DNA of 64,000 nt, from the NCBI GenBank assembly GCA_947646735.1, contig CANTFK010000921.1:1-64000 (forward strand), given 5' to 3'. Positions 32,929-42,901 of the stretch are shown in pieces. Below the pieces are notes generated by a model. The model was not told the origin of the DNA. It saw nothing but the letters and a program-made list of their open reading frames with translations, and did no database searches. Source of the stretch: Peronospora farinosa. Taxonomy: Eukaryota; Oomycota; Peronosporomycetes; Peronosporales; Peronosporaceae. The stretch's first letter is position 1. Every line of letters begins with the position of its first letter. Both the position numbers and the translations under genes were made by a program.

Positions 32929-33060
32929 CTCCCATTGAAGGACCAGGTCCCTCTTCGGTAGACCCAGTACCTCATCGGTAGATCTTGGTCACTCATCGGT
33001 AGACCCGGTCCTCCATCACTAGACCCGGTCCCTCATCGGTAGACCTGGATCTCCTATGAA
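32929..33060 (+). repeat. ~21-bp minisatellite after the E-like chromodomain
   Basis: Six imperfect units of the type GGTAGACCCGGTCCCTCATC, the same motif repeated in family E LTRs. It follows the chromodomain stop. Confidence 0.85.
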
Positions 33061-34920
33061 GGGCTTCGTCCCCTCACGAATAAGGCCCTTTGTACAGAAG
33101 AACGAAGAAGGAAGAACTGACATGATTACCTTGACACAGAAGTAATTATGACAAAAGAGATGGAAGATAGAAAATGCCAAAATGAAGTCAGGAAGAGAAC
33201 GAATGCTCGTGTTCATAGGGAAACCTAAGAAGTTGGACTTAAACTTAACCTTGATGCGAGGGAACAAGGTCCCAGGATGAGGCACGGATGTCAGCCGATA
33301 CTGAGTGAGCCACGGCCACGCGGAGTCCGACACCTGAAGGGCTGATAGCAAGTCGACTAGATCTGATCCCTCCTCACGACCGAGATATCTCAACACCCGC
33401 AGCGACGCCGAGGAAGGCGCCTGAAGAAGGGGTCCAATAGGATGACGATGTCACATCGGCCGTCGCTCATTCCTACGAAGATTAAGTCGATCACATCCCG
33501 CCACGCACGAGTTGCCCTACCTCGACGTATCTTACGCACCTTGTAGTATGATGCGAGGAACGAGTTAAACGCGCATTGTACTTCGAGATCCACACACAGT
33601 GGGTCGCCTCCGAAAGATCTTGGCTAAGGTCGTTTTTAAAACTGGTTGTACCGCGAGACCAACTTGAAGAACCAGCCTACCTGTTGAAAGGATAGGGGCG
33701 GAAGCGATACCTCGGAAGTTTTCCACGGCTTGGTAGCCAGGAGGTTCTGGACCATGGAGGGGATGACCAACGATAATTTCCATTTGGGGGGATGGTCTAC
33801 GTTCCCGTCGGGTGGTTTAAACTATCCCCAAGGAAGATCAAGATGATCGACCAAGTCGTTGGGCGTCATCGTGGTAACACAACAAGAGATGACCAAGTCG
33901 AATGACCAGAGTGCCACTTCCGCTGCGGAGAAAATATTAGGCTGCATTTACCCGGGGATAATAATCCCTTGGGAAGCAAGCTTGAGTCGTCAGGGGTTGA
34001 ATAGTAATAGATCGCAGCTTCAGGGGAAGATTTTTATTGGATACCGACTCGCTCTACGAGTCGAAGGACCCAAACATTGACTGGTTCAAGGAGGGTTGCG
34101 GCTTCAGAGCAGGCTTCACGGGAGAGACGGCTGAGAACGGAAGAACCGCAGAACGTTTGGCCGCAGGACGACGAACAGAAGACCGAGACTTCGCCAGGAC
34201 CGTTAGGATCACTTCGTTGTCGTCACTTGGATCATCTTCGGAGGAATCTAGCATAATTGGAGAGCTGCCGATAGAAACCCCTGACAAGAGTACTGCGGAC
34301 ACTGGGGTAGACGAATTGCCAGACTTAACGGACTTTCTGGACTTGGCAGACTCGCGCGAAGAATGCCGCTTGGACCTCTTGCCAAAAACTTTCATCTATT
34401 TCAAAGATGAGTCCGCAGCTGTGGACGGAGGCAAAGAAGACGGAGTTGGACCTTGGGGCAGCCCACCTGAGTAAGTAGCGAGGTCGAGTTCTGCAGCTAA
34501 AAGGGGGTATCGACTTTAAATATAGTCGATGGTCCTCCGTTGGTGGTTTAACAGCGCCTTCTCCTGTTGAAGGTCGTCATGGAGCTAGGCCACCAGCCGG
34601 CAGTTGTCGTGTGATTCCGCTTCTATGCGCTCACACCGGGCGGTCATGTCGATGGCAGGAGAGGGAAATGCAGCTAGTCGACCTTCGCAAGCTTTAACTC
34701 GGCGAGATTGCGCATCCACGTCAGCTGCAGGTCATGCAGCTTCGCGCACTCGGATAAGGTTGGGCAACGTGAAGATCGAATCATTAAGCGAGGAGACCAA
34801 TGGGGCAAAAGCACCGGGTGAATCTGTTGTAGAAGAAGCGGCGGCGACAGGGTGGTCCCCAATGTTGGAAGTTGCGGTGGAATTTAAAAGCGACGACACT
34901 GGCAAAGGCGGGTCGACCAT
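33019..34920 (-). pseudogene. Decayed minus-strand ORF beyond the E-like pol
   Basis: Broken frames on the minus strand look like one former gene. It starts MVDPPLPVSSLLNSTATS (ATG 34920), then a basic/acidic Ser-rich part (GKRSKRHSSRESAKSRKS, MLDSSEDDPSDDNEV; 34395-34054), then FNSFLASYYKVRKIRRGRA and AWRDVIDLIFVG (33593-33390). Composition and position after a chromodomain resemble the antisense genes of A, B and C, but no strong motif proves it. The plus-strand ORF 34037-34474 is its shadow or the reverse. Confidence 0.4.
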
Positions 34921-34975
34921 GGATGATGTAGACGTCGTAGTCACCTAACGGCTCTTCACGAGTGAATATGCGCAT

Positions 34976-35690
34976 CGCATTTTCAACTTAAGAATTTCTA
35001 CGTCCTCGGGATCTCACAGCATTTTTTTATGACGACTTCAATAACGTGTTGTCATTACGGTAGGTGATGTGGTCTCCCTTCAAATTTATATGCGATACGA
35101 TTGTATTGACAAACGGGATTGTAACGTCGAACATGCCGACTTGTCAAAGTCGGACTTGAGCTGATATTTTGCCCACTTGGCCAGATGAATCTGCAGCACA
35201 ATACTACTACAGATTTCGATGCACGTTAGGCATTTTACTTTATTTAAATTAGGCAGATTAGGTATCTATTACTATATTGCATAATCTGAAGAGGCCTGTA
35301 AATCAGTTAACACTGATAGCTATGGACAGAAGTCTCGTGAAAGCGATTAAATCTTTTGCTTAATGCTTGATTCCATTGGGACAATTAACATTGTAAACCT
35401 CGACACAATCACGCACATTTTGTTCAGTATAGTTGTTTAAAACAAGCAAGCCATCCTATATTTCTAAATTTAAGCTTTGTATGTTGAATCGAGAATATCT
35501 CAGCAGTTCTCTATAATGTCAAATCTATATGTTCACTCTTGCTGCATTGATTACGAAGCATACGCTCTGATTGCGTATATGGATGCTGTAATTTTACTTC
35601 TCATCTCTATACTTCGTTACGAAGCCAGTCCCTCTATTTCTCACCTTCCAAAATTCTAAGTACTCGAGATCATCATTGTTGAAAATCAAA
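34976..35690. other. Upstream region of the bZIP gene
   Basis: No gene seen. TAGGTGA followed by TGTGGT at 35061-35073 resembles a polypurine tract/LTR junction. TCATTGTT at 35673-35680, about 20 nt before the ATG, fits the oomycete initiator core. Confidence 0.4.
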
Positions 35691-35694
35691 AGTG

Positions 35695-36975
35695 ATGGAC
35701 GACTTGGTACTTGACGAATTGGTCGACTTCTTTCAGACATCCGATGAATTTGCTCTCTCAACTGCAGTAACATGTGATGATTTGCATCAAGATGATTTCT
35801 ATCCGGACGTGGAATCTCTTCTAGATCCGTTCATGCCAACTTTGCTTCCCCTCGAACCAATTCCAGTCGACAATGCTGTGACCCCAGTTATGCCAGCCTC
35901 TGCTAACTCGGAACGCTTAACCGTTCAACAACAACAACGTCGATCCAAGGATGCTGCTCGACGTAGTGAATATCGCAAGCGACAAAAGGAGGAAAAGGAT
36001 TCTTTACGTAAAGAGATTGACGAGTTATCCGCTAAACTTGACAAGTTACAGGATTCAACAGACGCTGGTCGGACATCCCCATCCACTGACGGTGCACTTT
36101 TGAACTATTTATGGAAATCCATTGCGTCTCGACAAAAGAATCATCTTGAAAATGCTGAGAAGGAACAGCAGCAGCTACGAGCTGCCATCAGTTCACGAAC
36201 CACATTGATTGAGAACATGTGTGGACTTTTGAAGAAGCGACTTCACGATGGATCGGTTGCAAACGATGAATTTGGAGACACGCCGCGACTTAAAAAGCGA
36301 ATGCTTCTTACACCGACCGATTCGGCGCTATTTCACACGTTTATTCGAGAACTTCATACTGTCTACTTGCAAACTGATGAAGTTATCACTGCCTGCAATT
36401 CGTCCATGACGAAAAAGTTTCCGGCAATTACCAGATTCAAGGATAAAGAAACGGAATACTATCAGGAAGCTGACCGACAAACACTGCCATTCAAATACAA
36501 GCAGATCTGTCAGTCATTATGGCATTGGGCTCAGCTAAAGCACCGACAAGAGGACCGAGAAATTTATGAAACGATGGAAGACCCGGGCAATATAATAGCG
36601 ATGAAGTTTCGAATCACAAGCCGTCGAATGGGCGAAACTGTGTCGTTGCTGCAGCGAACTGCTGCTCGTCGGTTTCAAGAGGTCAATCGCGTTGTCGTCG
36701 TGTGGAAGGTGTTTTCTGAAGGTGAAGGACTGTTTCAAGGGATGCATTCCGACGAGACTGGATGGTGTGTTGTTCGACCATCCACAGATAGTTCCATGGG
36801 CGGGACAATCCTGGAGACATGCATACGGCGCGTACCGATGCACTTCACCAGTTTGATGACTTATACACCCGTCATCAACGAATTTACGGATCTGGTCTTT
36901 GCTACGGGAGACGAAGAGAACAAAAGTGTTTTAAAAGCTCTAGAGACGATGTCACTTGACGCTGAGGGTTGTTAG
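35695..36975 (+). CDS. bZIP-like transcription regulator with atypical basic region
   Basis: 426 codons from the ATG at 35695; the in-frame GTG just before it is not a start. The N-terminus is acidic (residues 1-60). A basic region near residues 80-97 reads RRSKDAARRSEYRKRQKEE and is followed by a leucine-type heptad stretch (RKEIDELSAKLDKLQ). Another coiled-coil segment (ENAEKEQQQLRAAIS) precedes a ~230-residue C-terminal domain with LWHWAQLKHRQEDREIYETM and VWKVFSEGEGLFQGMHSDET. The layout resembles the large oomycete bZIP/M96 mating-specific-like family; this assignment is from memory of the family and not certain. The invariant Asn of the bZIP contact helix is Ser, and the following invariant Arg is Glu, so DNA binding may be altered or lost. 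The frame is intact. Confidence 0.75.
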   Translation: MDDLVLDELVDFFQTSDEFALSTAVTCDDLHQDDFYPDVESLLDPFMPTLLPLEPIPVDNAVTPVMPASANSERLTVQQQQRRSKDAARRSEYRKRQKEEKDSLRKEIDELSAKLDKLQDSTDAGRTSPSTDGALLNYLWKSIASRQKNHLENAEKEQQQLRAAISSRTTLIENMCGLLKKRLHDGSVANDEFGDTPRLKKRMLLTPTDSALFHTFIRELHTVYLQTDEVITACNSSMTKKFPAITRFKDKETEYYQEADRQTLPFKYKQICQSLWHWAQLKHRQEDREIYETMEDPGNIIAMKFRITSRRMGETVSLLQRTAARRFQEVNRVVVVWKVFSEGEGLFQGMHSDETGWCVVRPSTDSSMGGTILETCIRRVPMHFTSLMTYTPVINEFTDLVFATGDEENKSVLKALETMSLDAEGC

Positions 36976-37377
36976 GAAATGGCAAGTAATCTGAATGAAG
37001 CGCATGGCTTAGGGAAGCAGTAGACTTACTACAGAAAAGCAATTGATAAAACAAATCAAAAACCTGCTCCCAATGATTTCAGTTATTGTTTTGTTATGCG
37101 TCTTTGTCAAGAGGATTCCTTACTACTGATATAATCCTTTCAAGATCTCAAGGTTTTTGCCATCACATAAAGTTCCAACAACACAAGCTGCACGCAACGA
37201 AGAAACACCTGCATAATAGTACACCTTCATTCGAATTCTTCGAGTACAAGATCATGTCTAAAGTATATACTCACAAACATGTTTTGCATTATATAAAAAC
37301 CTCCCACGAATGAACCATTCTCTTCATCTTCGTAGTGCTTTATATTTCTCCATTGACTTTATAACGAGACTTCCACA
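36976..37377. other. No gene seen
   Basis: 3' flank of the bZIP gene, AT-rich. No repeat or RNA gene recognised. Confidence 0.4.
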
Positions 37378-37385
37378 TAGCGCTA

Positions 37386-37937
37386 CATGTATGTGAACAC
37401 GTTACGCGAGTCGTCTCGCCACCAAAGTGGCTCAACTTCCGCATGCGTCGGGTTATCTCTCTTCTCTACATTTCTCTCTATTCTCGCCAGGGTTCATTAA
37501 GCGTATACGCCGCGCTGAAGGCCGTCTAGGCTGCACGATCCTTTGCACACAGGCAAAAGAGGTGCAGGTCTGGGGCCAGTCGACGACGGTGTCCAGCGGT
37601 AGGTTTCTTGCTTTAATCCCTTGGATGTCTATCTTGTCAATAGGTCCTACCCAGGGAGGGTCTCTTGTTGCTTGAATCGGGAACAAATGATTACGCGAGC
37701 GTACCTAAGCGGAGATGCCGGAACTTCGGGACTTCGAGCGTGGCGGCGTACATCGTGGCGGCGTACATCGTGGCGGCTTGACTGGCGGCTAGGGATGAGA
37801 GCGGCAAGAGAGAGGTGTGTAGAGGGAGGGGACCGTCAAAAACTAACGGATGCCTCGAAAGCATCCGTCCAAGGCCTGAGCTAGCATTAAGCTAGCTCAA
37901 GCCTTCTATGAGGGCGTTACCCCAACCCGACCTGGAT
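37386..37937 (-). mobile_element. SINE-like element, copy 1
   Basis: 552 bp, flanked by TAGCGCTA (37378-37385 and 37938-37945). Shares nearly all its length with 40233-40797. Read on the minus strand it starts near CCAGGTCGGGTTGGGGTAAC and ends with CACGTTCACATACATG. It contains the hairpin with arms AGCTAGC/GCTAGCT, and another with arms ACGGATGC/GCATCCGT. No coding capacity recognised. Confidence 0.75.
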
Positions 37938-37945
37938 TAGCGCTA

Positions 37946-39030
37946 TATATATTAGAGGTAAATGAAACGGCAGAACATTTAAAAAATCATCAGATCCGTA
38001 TCCGATTGACACTTTACCAGCGCATGGTGTTCATTTTGTTTGGTGTTGTAATACGATAACCTAACGGTTTTGGCCAACGCTCTACAAAATGTATCGGTGC
38101 TCTCACGTCATTTCTGATTGAAGAATTGGATATATTATAAACGAATAGTAAACTGTTGTTGGAAAAGAAGCACATTGACAGTTGAGCAGTGCAAATGGAA
38201 TTGTGTAATGTATAAATGCTTGGTTATACCTTTAAAGACTTGATTATATCGATACTGAGGCAAATTAAACTTCTAAGCCACATAACTCCTCCAATATCGC
38301 TAAACAATCGTAGTCTGGATGCTGGATAGAAGAATGGGTTTATGATGTTCGCTGATACATATGAAGTGGCTTCTGATACCTAATTCGAAGGGCAACTATT
38401 ACACACCAATACCATCACACGCTGACAAAGCTTTTTGGAAACTATAGCGCTCAAGCTCGCATTATGAGTCGCATTGAGATTTAGCTCAAGATTATAAACT
38501 ATTTCTGAGTTTTCTTTAGAGTTTTTTAGGTCTAACTAAAGCGCTTGTAGCTCCCATATATTTAGCTCGTTTTAATCGCAATTTTTATAGACGTAAAAAT
38601 ATCAGAAAGTTTTCGATTAGAAACCCCTTCGCAGACCAGCACCAGAAACAGGGTCCAAAATCGAAATTAATATGATGTCGACGCCAAACGGCTATATACT
38701 GTATTAAAACAAATTTTTTTCGAATTAGCTGAACTTGACAGAAGCGTCAAATTACCTACTGCCCCCAACACCAAATCATCACGCCAAAGCTGCATACAGC
38801 ACAGTAGGTCGCGTTTTACAGGACGGTATGTAGATTCTAATTAGTCGGGATGTCTTTGATCGGGCTTGGTCACTTTCTGCTTCCATAGTAGATCATATGG
38901 GCCGTATCAAACCTATACTATCACTATTCCTCCTTAGGCAAAAGCAGCAGAAAGCACTGGTAGTGGCACTTATTACGTTCGTTACCTCCACAAACAACGC
39001 GAAGCAGTCAATCGACGTCCGCCGTACAAC
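37946..39030. other. No gene seen
   Basis: AT-rich sequence between the first SINE-like copy and the Harbinger relic. Short frames only. Confidence 0.4.
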
Positions 39031-39282
39031 CCTTTTAAATGCTCATTTGTTAATGAAACATAGTTCATTCAGATGGTCCGAATGGAACGAGCAGATTTCT
39101 TTTGGCTAGTTGACCAATTCAGGGCCGCTCTTCAAAAGGACATCGTCGGCAGAGGTGCCCCGTTGTCGGTTGAGATACAAGTGGCAGTTGCCCTGTACCG
39201 CCTTGGCCATGGCAGCACCTTCGTCACAATCATCCACATCTTAAAGATTGCAAATAAACCGCCAACACGATCACTACCATAG
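39031..39282 (+). pseudogene. PIF/Harbinger (HARBI1-like) transposase relic
   Basis: Only an N-terminal piece remains, spread over two frames: RADFFWLVDQFRAALQKD and RGAPLSVEIQVAVALYRLGH with STFVTIIHILKI, the pattern preceding the DDE domain in oomycete HARBI1-like nucleases. The catalytic domain is missing; no terminal inverted repeats found. Confidence 0.6.
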
Positions 39283-40219
39283 TAGCTGATAATATTTTTG
39301 ACGTGCAGAGCTGTGGCGTATCCCAGCTTGATGGACGGTGCTATGTGACAAGATATCACTCAGTTTTTTTCTAATGAAGCAGGGGATTTACGGGATCGTA
39401 GGTGCGATTGATAAATATCAGAAAACCTCCTAATGACCCATAGAAGAGCTTCATCAATCGCAAAGGTTGGGCATCAATTTATTGTCAAGCTGTGTTGGAA
39501 GGTCAAGGGAATTTTAAATTGTGCGTATTTTGGATATTCACCTATAGCCGTTCCAATATACTAAGATTCAATGCATCTATCTTCTAAGTATATGGTAGAA
39601 TCTTGGGATCCATTCATGACCAGCAATTATTTCGCCGAAGCAAAATAGGCAGAGATCCCGCAGCGGGCGTGCAGATCTTCGCAACCGACAAATTTATGAT
39701 TGGTAACTTGAAATTACGATTCCACCTAGTCATATATACTAGCACTCCTTCAAATCATGTTACATAGAGAGCTCAGGCTACCCCACAAGCAAGCGGGTCC
39801 TCCCGCCATACCCAAACTCTACAGGTCATGAGGACAAGACGCATTTCAACTTCTGTCACTCGCCAGAAAGGTACAATTATTCGATTTAATTTTCCCATTC
39901 GGTGAAGAAATTACACGCAGAAATGTCGCTCACCTTCGCTCCTAGGATGATTGTAGACAATCGCCTTTGGACCCCTTAAAAACAGGTTTATGATTCTAAT
40001 GACCTCCACATCGCCGCTTCGAAACAAGCTCGCAATATTACGTTCGCATGTATGATAATTCACAACACTTTGAATGCCAGAAACTATGACTTGTGGCTAC
40101 CGTGGTGGAATCTCCGTATTGGGCGTGAAGTACGGTGCATGAGTGCCCCGCGACCCAACTATGCTTCGACCATTGGGCAACAATATTGTTCGCGAGGAAG
40201 TAAAAGATTCATGCGACAA
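39283..40219. other. No gene seen
   Basis: No recognisable coding or repeat sequence, up to the second SINE-like copy. Confidence 0.4.
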
Positions 40220-40232
40220 TATGACACGACTA

Positions 40233-40797
40233 TGTATGTTATGTATGTTAACGCGTTACGCGAGCCGTCTTGCCACCAAAGTGGCTCAACTTCCGCATGC
40301 GTCGGGTTATCTCTCTTCTCTACATTTCTCTCTATTCTCGCCAGGGTCCATTAAGCGGCGCGTTAAGCGGCGCGCTGAAGGCCGTCCAGGCTGCACGATC
40401 CTTTGCACACCGGCAAAGGAGGTGCAGGTCTGGGGCCAGTCGACGGCGGTGTCCAGCGGTAGGTTTCTTGCTTGGATCCCTTGGATGTCTATCTTGTCAA
40501 TAGGTCCTACCCAGGGAGGGTACCTTGTTGCTTGCACCGTGGAACAAAGGATTATGCGAGCGTACCTAATCGGAGATGCCGGGACTTCGGGACTTCGAGC
40601 GTGGCGGCGTACATCGTGGCGGCGTACATCGTGGCGGCTTGACTGGCGGCTGGGGGTGAGAGCAGCAAGAGAGAGGTGTGTAGAGGGAGAGAGGCCCGTC
40701 CTAAAGTGACGGATACCGCGAAGCATCCGTCCAAGGCCCAACTAGCATTACGCTAGCTCAGGCCTTCCGGGAGGGCGTTACCCCAACCCGACCAGGT
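40233..40797 (-). mobile_element. SINE-like element, copy 2, with 13-bp target duplication
   Basis: 565 bp, flanked by TATGACACGACTA at 40220-40232 and 40798-40810. On the minus strand the 5' end carries TGGTCGGGTTGG (40794-40783), which fits an RNA polymerase III A box at 10 of 12 positions. The 3' end is a simple-repeat tail (ACATACATAACATACA). A hairpin GGCC...ACTAGC/GCTAGC...GGCC lies at 40735-40764. No B box is evident. Confidence 0.8.
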
Positions 40798-40818
40798 TAT
40801 GACACGACTAATGGACAC

Positions 40819-41160
40819 TCAATTGAAATCCGCATAACCTAAGCCTAAACTGAAAGCGTAATCATTTATTGTTAGCAGTAGAAATTGTTCATCACCCGAT
40901 TCGTTTTTTTGTATGGCTACTTCCTGAAGGGGCAATTTGCGCTCCTTCAGGTCCAACCTTTGGATCTTCAACTCGTACTTAAAATTAGCGACCGCCGTTC
41001 GACGCAGAAAATCACTCTCGTTACGCTTCGCACGCCGCGTCGCTTCTCTGCATTTTAATTTCTGCTGCCTTGAAGATACTGCGCGAGAAAGTCATTCGAC
41101 TACGACACTGTTTCAGCAATGTCATGTATCGCTTTAAAACCATCAGCGCGCTGCTTTCCT
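40819..41160 (-). pseudogene. C-terminal part of a host gene split by element A
   Basis: On the minus strand a 90-codon open stretch (41091-40819) codes for a charged helical sequence: ATRRAKRNESDFLRRTAVAN and YELKIQRLDLKERKLPLQEV, ending at TGA 40821-40819. This style fits the C-terminus of oomycete Myb/SANT-like transposon-associated or DNA-binding proteins. The likely N-terminus lies beyond element A at 49303-49716. Confidence 0.5.
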
Positions 41161-41617
41161 TAACGGGGTGAGCCCGTTACATAATATTGACACTTATATG
41201 AAGTGTCATTAAAAATATTATTATAACTAATGATATTTGACAATATTATCTTTTATTATAATATTGTCCCTAGATCTCCTTGAAGTTGGAGATGCCTCTT
41301 TAATTGGTTAATATGGGCCATCATATCAACCAACGCGCTGACCAATGACCGATGGACGCGCGCAATGAGTGAAGGGCAAGTTGTCAACATACATAGTTGT
41401 AGTTTAATATAGTTAACATAGGTTATAACAGATTAGTTTTATTAGATAGTTAACTATATTAAATACAGTTTCCTTTTCCTTCTCAACTAAGCGTGTATTT
41501 AGTTGATTGACTTCCTCTGCTCACGTGTACGTGAGGTAATTGAGGCACCTGCTTTCAATGTCATCAGTGAAGGTAGACTATACTGTTATCAGTATAGTCG
41601 GTGGGTGCCCCATTACA
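41161..41617 (+). repeat. Family A 5' LTR
   Basis: 457 bp, starting TAACGGGGTGAGCCCGTTAC and ending GGGTGCCCCATTACA. The first ~310 bp are almost identical to the 3' LTR; the last ~140 bp differ strongly. Contains TTTAATATAGTTAAC/GTTAACTATATTAAA (41403-41417, 41449-41463). Confidence 0.9.
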
Positions 41618-41619
41618 CC

Positions 41620-41637
41620 TGGTAGCACTTCGTGGTC
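41620..41637 (+). promoter_or_regulatory. Primer-binding site, family A
   Basis: TGGTAGCACTTCGTGGTC, 2 nt after the LTR. The first 10 bases equal the family B site. Confidence 0.7.
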
Positions 41638-42824
41638 CGTTCAGCGACCACCGCATTATCCGCTATGGACTCAGCGGGTGATGATTTCCGCCATTTGAGT
41701 GACCTCGAATGGAATGCGGTTCAGCTTATGGCTGAAATCATCGACAACCCTGCCGTTGGTGCCATGTTGCTCTCTCTTAGCGGAGACGGCCAACATGCAA
41801 CCATCGCCAAGTTCATTCAACATGAACTTGACGAAGTTGTAAAGAAACTCATCTTGCTAGAGGAGCAAGGTTCTCAATAGGGTGACCTGTTGAGAGAACA
41901 AGGCGCTCAACAAGCTGAATTGTTGATGCAGAAGGGTGCCCAACAGTCAGAACTGTTAAGACAACAGCAGGATAGTGCTGTTGCTGCCGGGTCGACGTGT
42001 ATACTTCGACCCGAGTCCTTGAAGATTGATATCTCCAAGTACAAGGCAGTCGAAAGCGACTCCTTGTTAAGATGGTTTGTCGAAATCGACGATGCCATTG
42101 AGGCTCGTCGCATCGATGACGATGCGATGAAGGTCAAGTTCGCCATGTCGAATTGGCAGGACGTGCCAAAGCGAGGGCCTTAGGGCTCAAACTGCACGAC
42201 CCATACGTTTTGCCAACGTATGATGTCTTCAAGGCGCGGCTCAAACACACGTTTGAACCGCCTCGCGACGAATCTAGGGCTCGTGCTGATCTCCTGGATT
42301 TGAAACAGGGTAAGAGTGATATACACGCTTACGCCCAACACGTACGATACCTCGTTAGTTGTATCGTGCTGAACCCAATCGATGAAAACACGCAATTTAC
42401 TGTGTTCATCAAGGTTCTGACAGATGGTCCTTTCAAGACCCACCTGTTCCGCTTGGAACTAGAATCGCTGGATCAAGCGATCTCTGCAGTGAAACAGGAG
42501 GACTTTAGCCTACAACAGGCTCACGTCCACTCGGGGTCCTATCGTCCACTGAGATGACAGGAGGGAGGAGGTCCAGAACCAATGGACCTCTCCTATGTAG
42601 AGAGCGAGCGACCTCGCTCTCCAGGGTACAAGCGATTGCAAAAGTGCAATCGCTGTCAGAAGTTGGGCCACTACGCTTATGAGTGTAGTGCCCCACGCCC
42701 AGTATCTCGTAACACTGGGAGTGACGATCGTCCGTCTGCCAAGAAGGGCCAGAGACGTGGGTCCCACGCTGCTGCGAAATCGCAACAACGTGGTGGACCA
42801 TCAAAAAACGGTCGGGGTCAGTAG
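41632..42824 (+). pseudogene. gag of family A, damaged
   Basis: Capsid-like gag with Gln-rich repeats (REQGAQQAELLMQKGAQQSE), SLLRWFVEIDDAIEARR, and the signature DLLDLKQGKSDIHAYAQHVR. The CCHC knuckle reads CNRCQKLGHYAYEC. Damage: TAG at 41878-41880, frameshift near 42160, TGA at 42555-42557. It ends at TAG 42822-42824 inside the frameshift hairpin. Confidence 0.85.
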
Positions 42825-42842
42825 GGGCGGAGCGCCCTACTG
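42803..42842 (+). promoter_or_regulatory. Putative -1 frameshift signal at gag/pro (family A)
   Basis: Heptamer A AAA AAC (42803-42809) in the gag frame, 9-nt spacer GGTCGGGGT (42810-42818), 24-nt hairpin (42819-42842) with arms CAGTAGGG and CCCTACTG. The protease frame is exactly -1; one TAG (42899-42901) now interrupts it. Confidence 0.8.
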
Positions 42843-42901
42843 ATCCAGCAAAGTCAAGAGAGTTCGCGGGACTCTTGACGAGGGTTGCTCCCAACACATA
42901 G

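Larger units (their letters stand above)
28893..33060 (+). mobile_element. Decayed family E-like pol, truncated at RT
   Basis: Begins abruptly in RT near the YIDD box and follows element E from about 57510 to 60660: GCRKVEYLGHRVSKEGLEAH, RNase H parts, CDWNQSA-type end, integrase (FRRFGASEVIRHDRKPRF; QRQQATIAYRSQTNDSAERM) and the GPY/chromodomain tail to about 32890. Many stops. It retains TGG at the codon that is TAG at 60530 in element E. An ~840 bp insertion occupies 30049-30890. Confidence 0.82.

Noticed and set aside
37386..40797. The two ~560 bp repeats as LTRs of one 3.4 kb element
   Set aside because: Each copy has its own, different target duplication, and no pol sequence lies between them.
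42825..42878. Readthrough of the gag TAG instead of frameshifting in family A
   Set aside because: The zero frame stops again at TGA 42876 and the protease is in the -1 frame; family B behaves the same.
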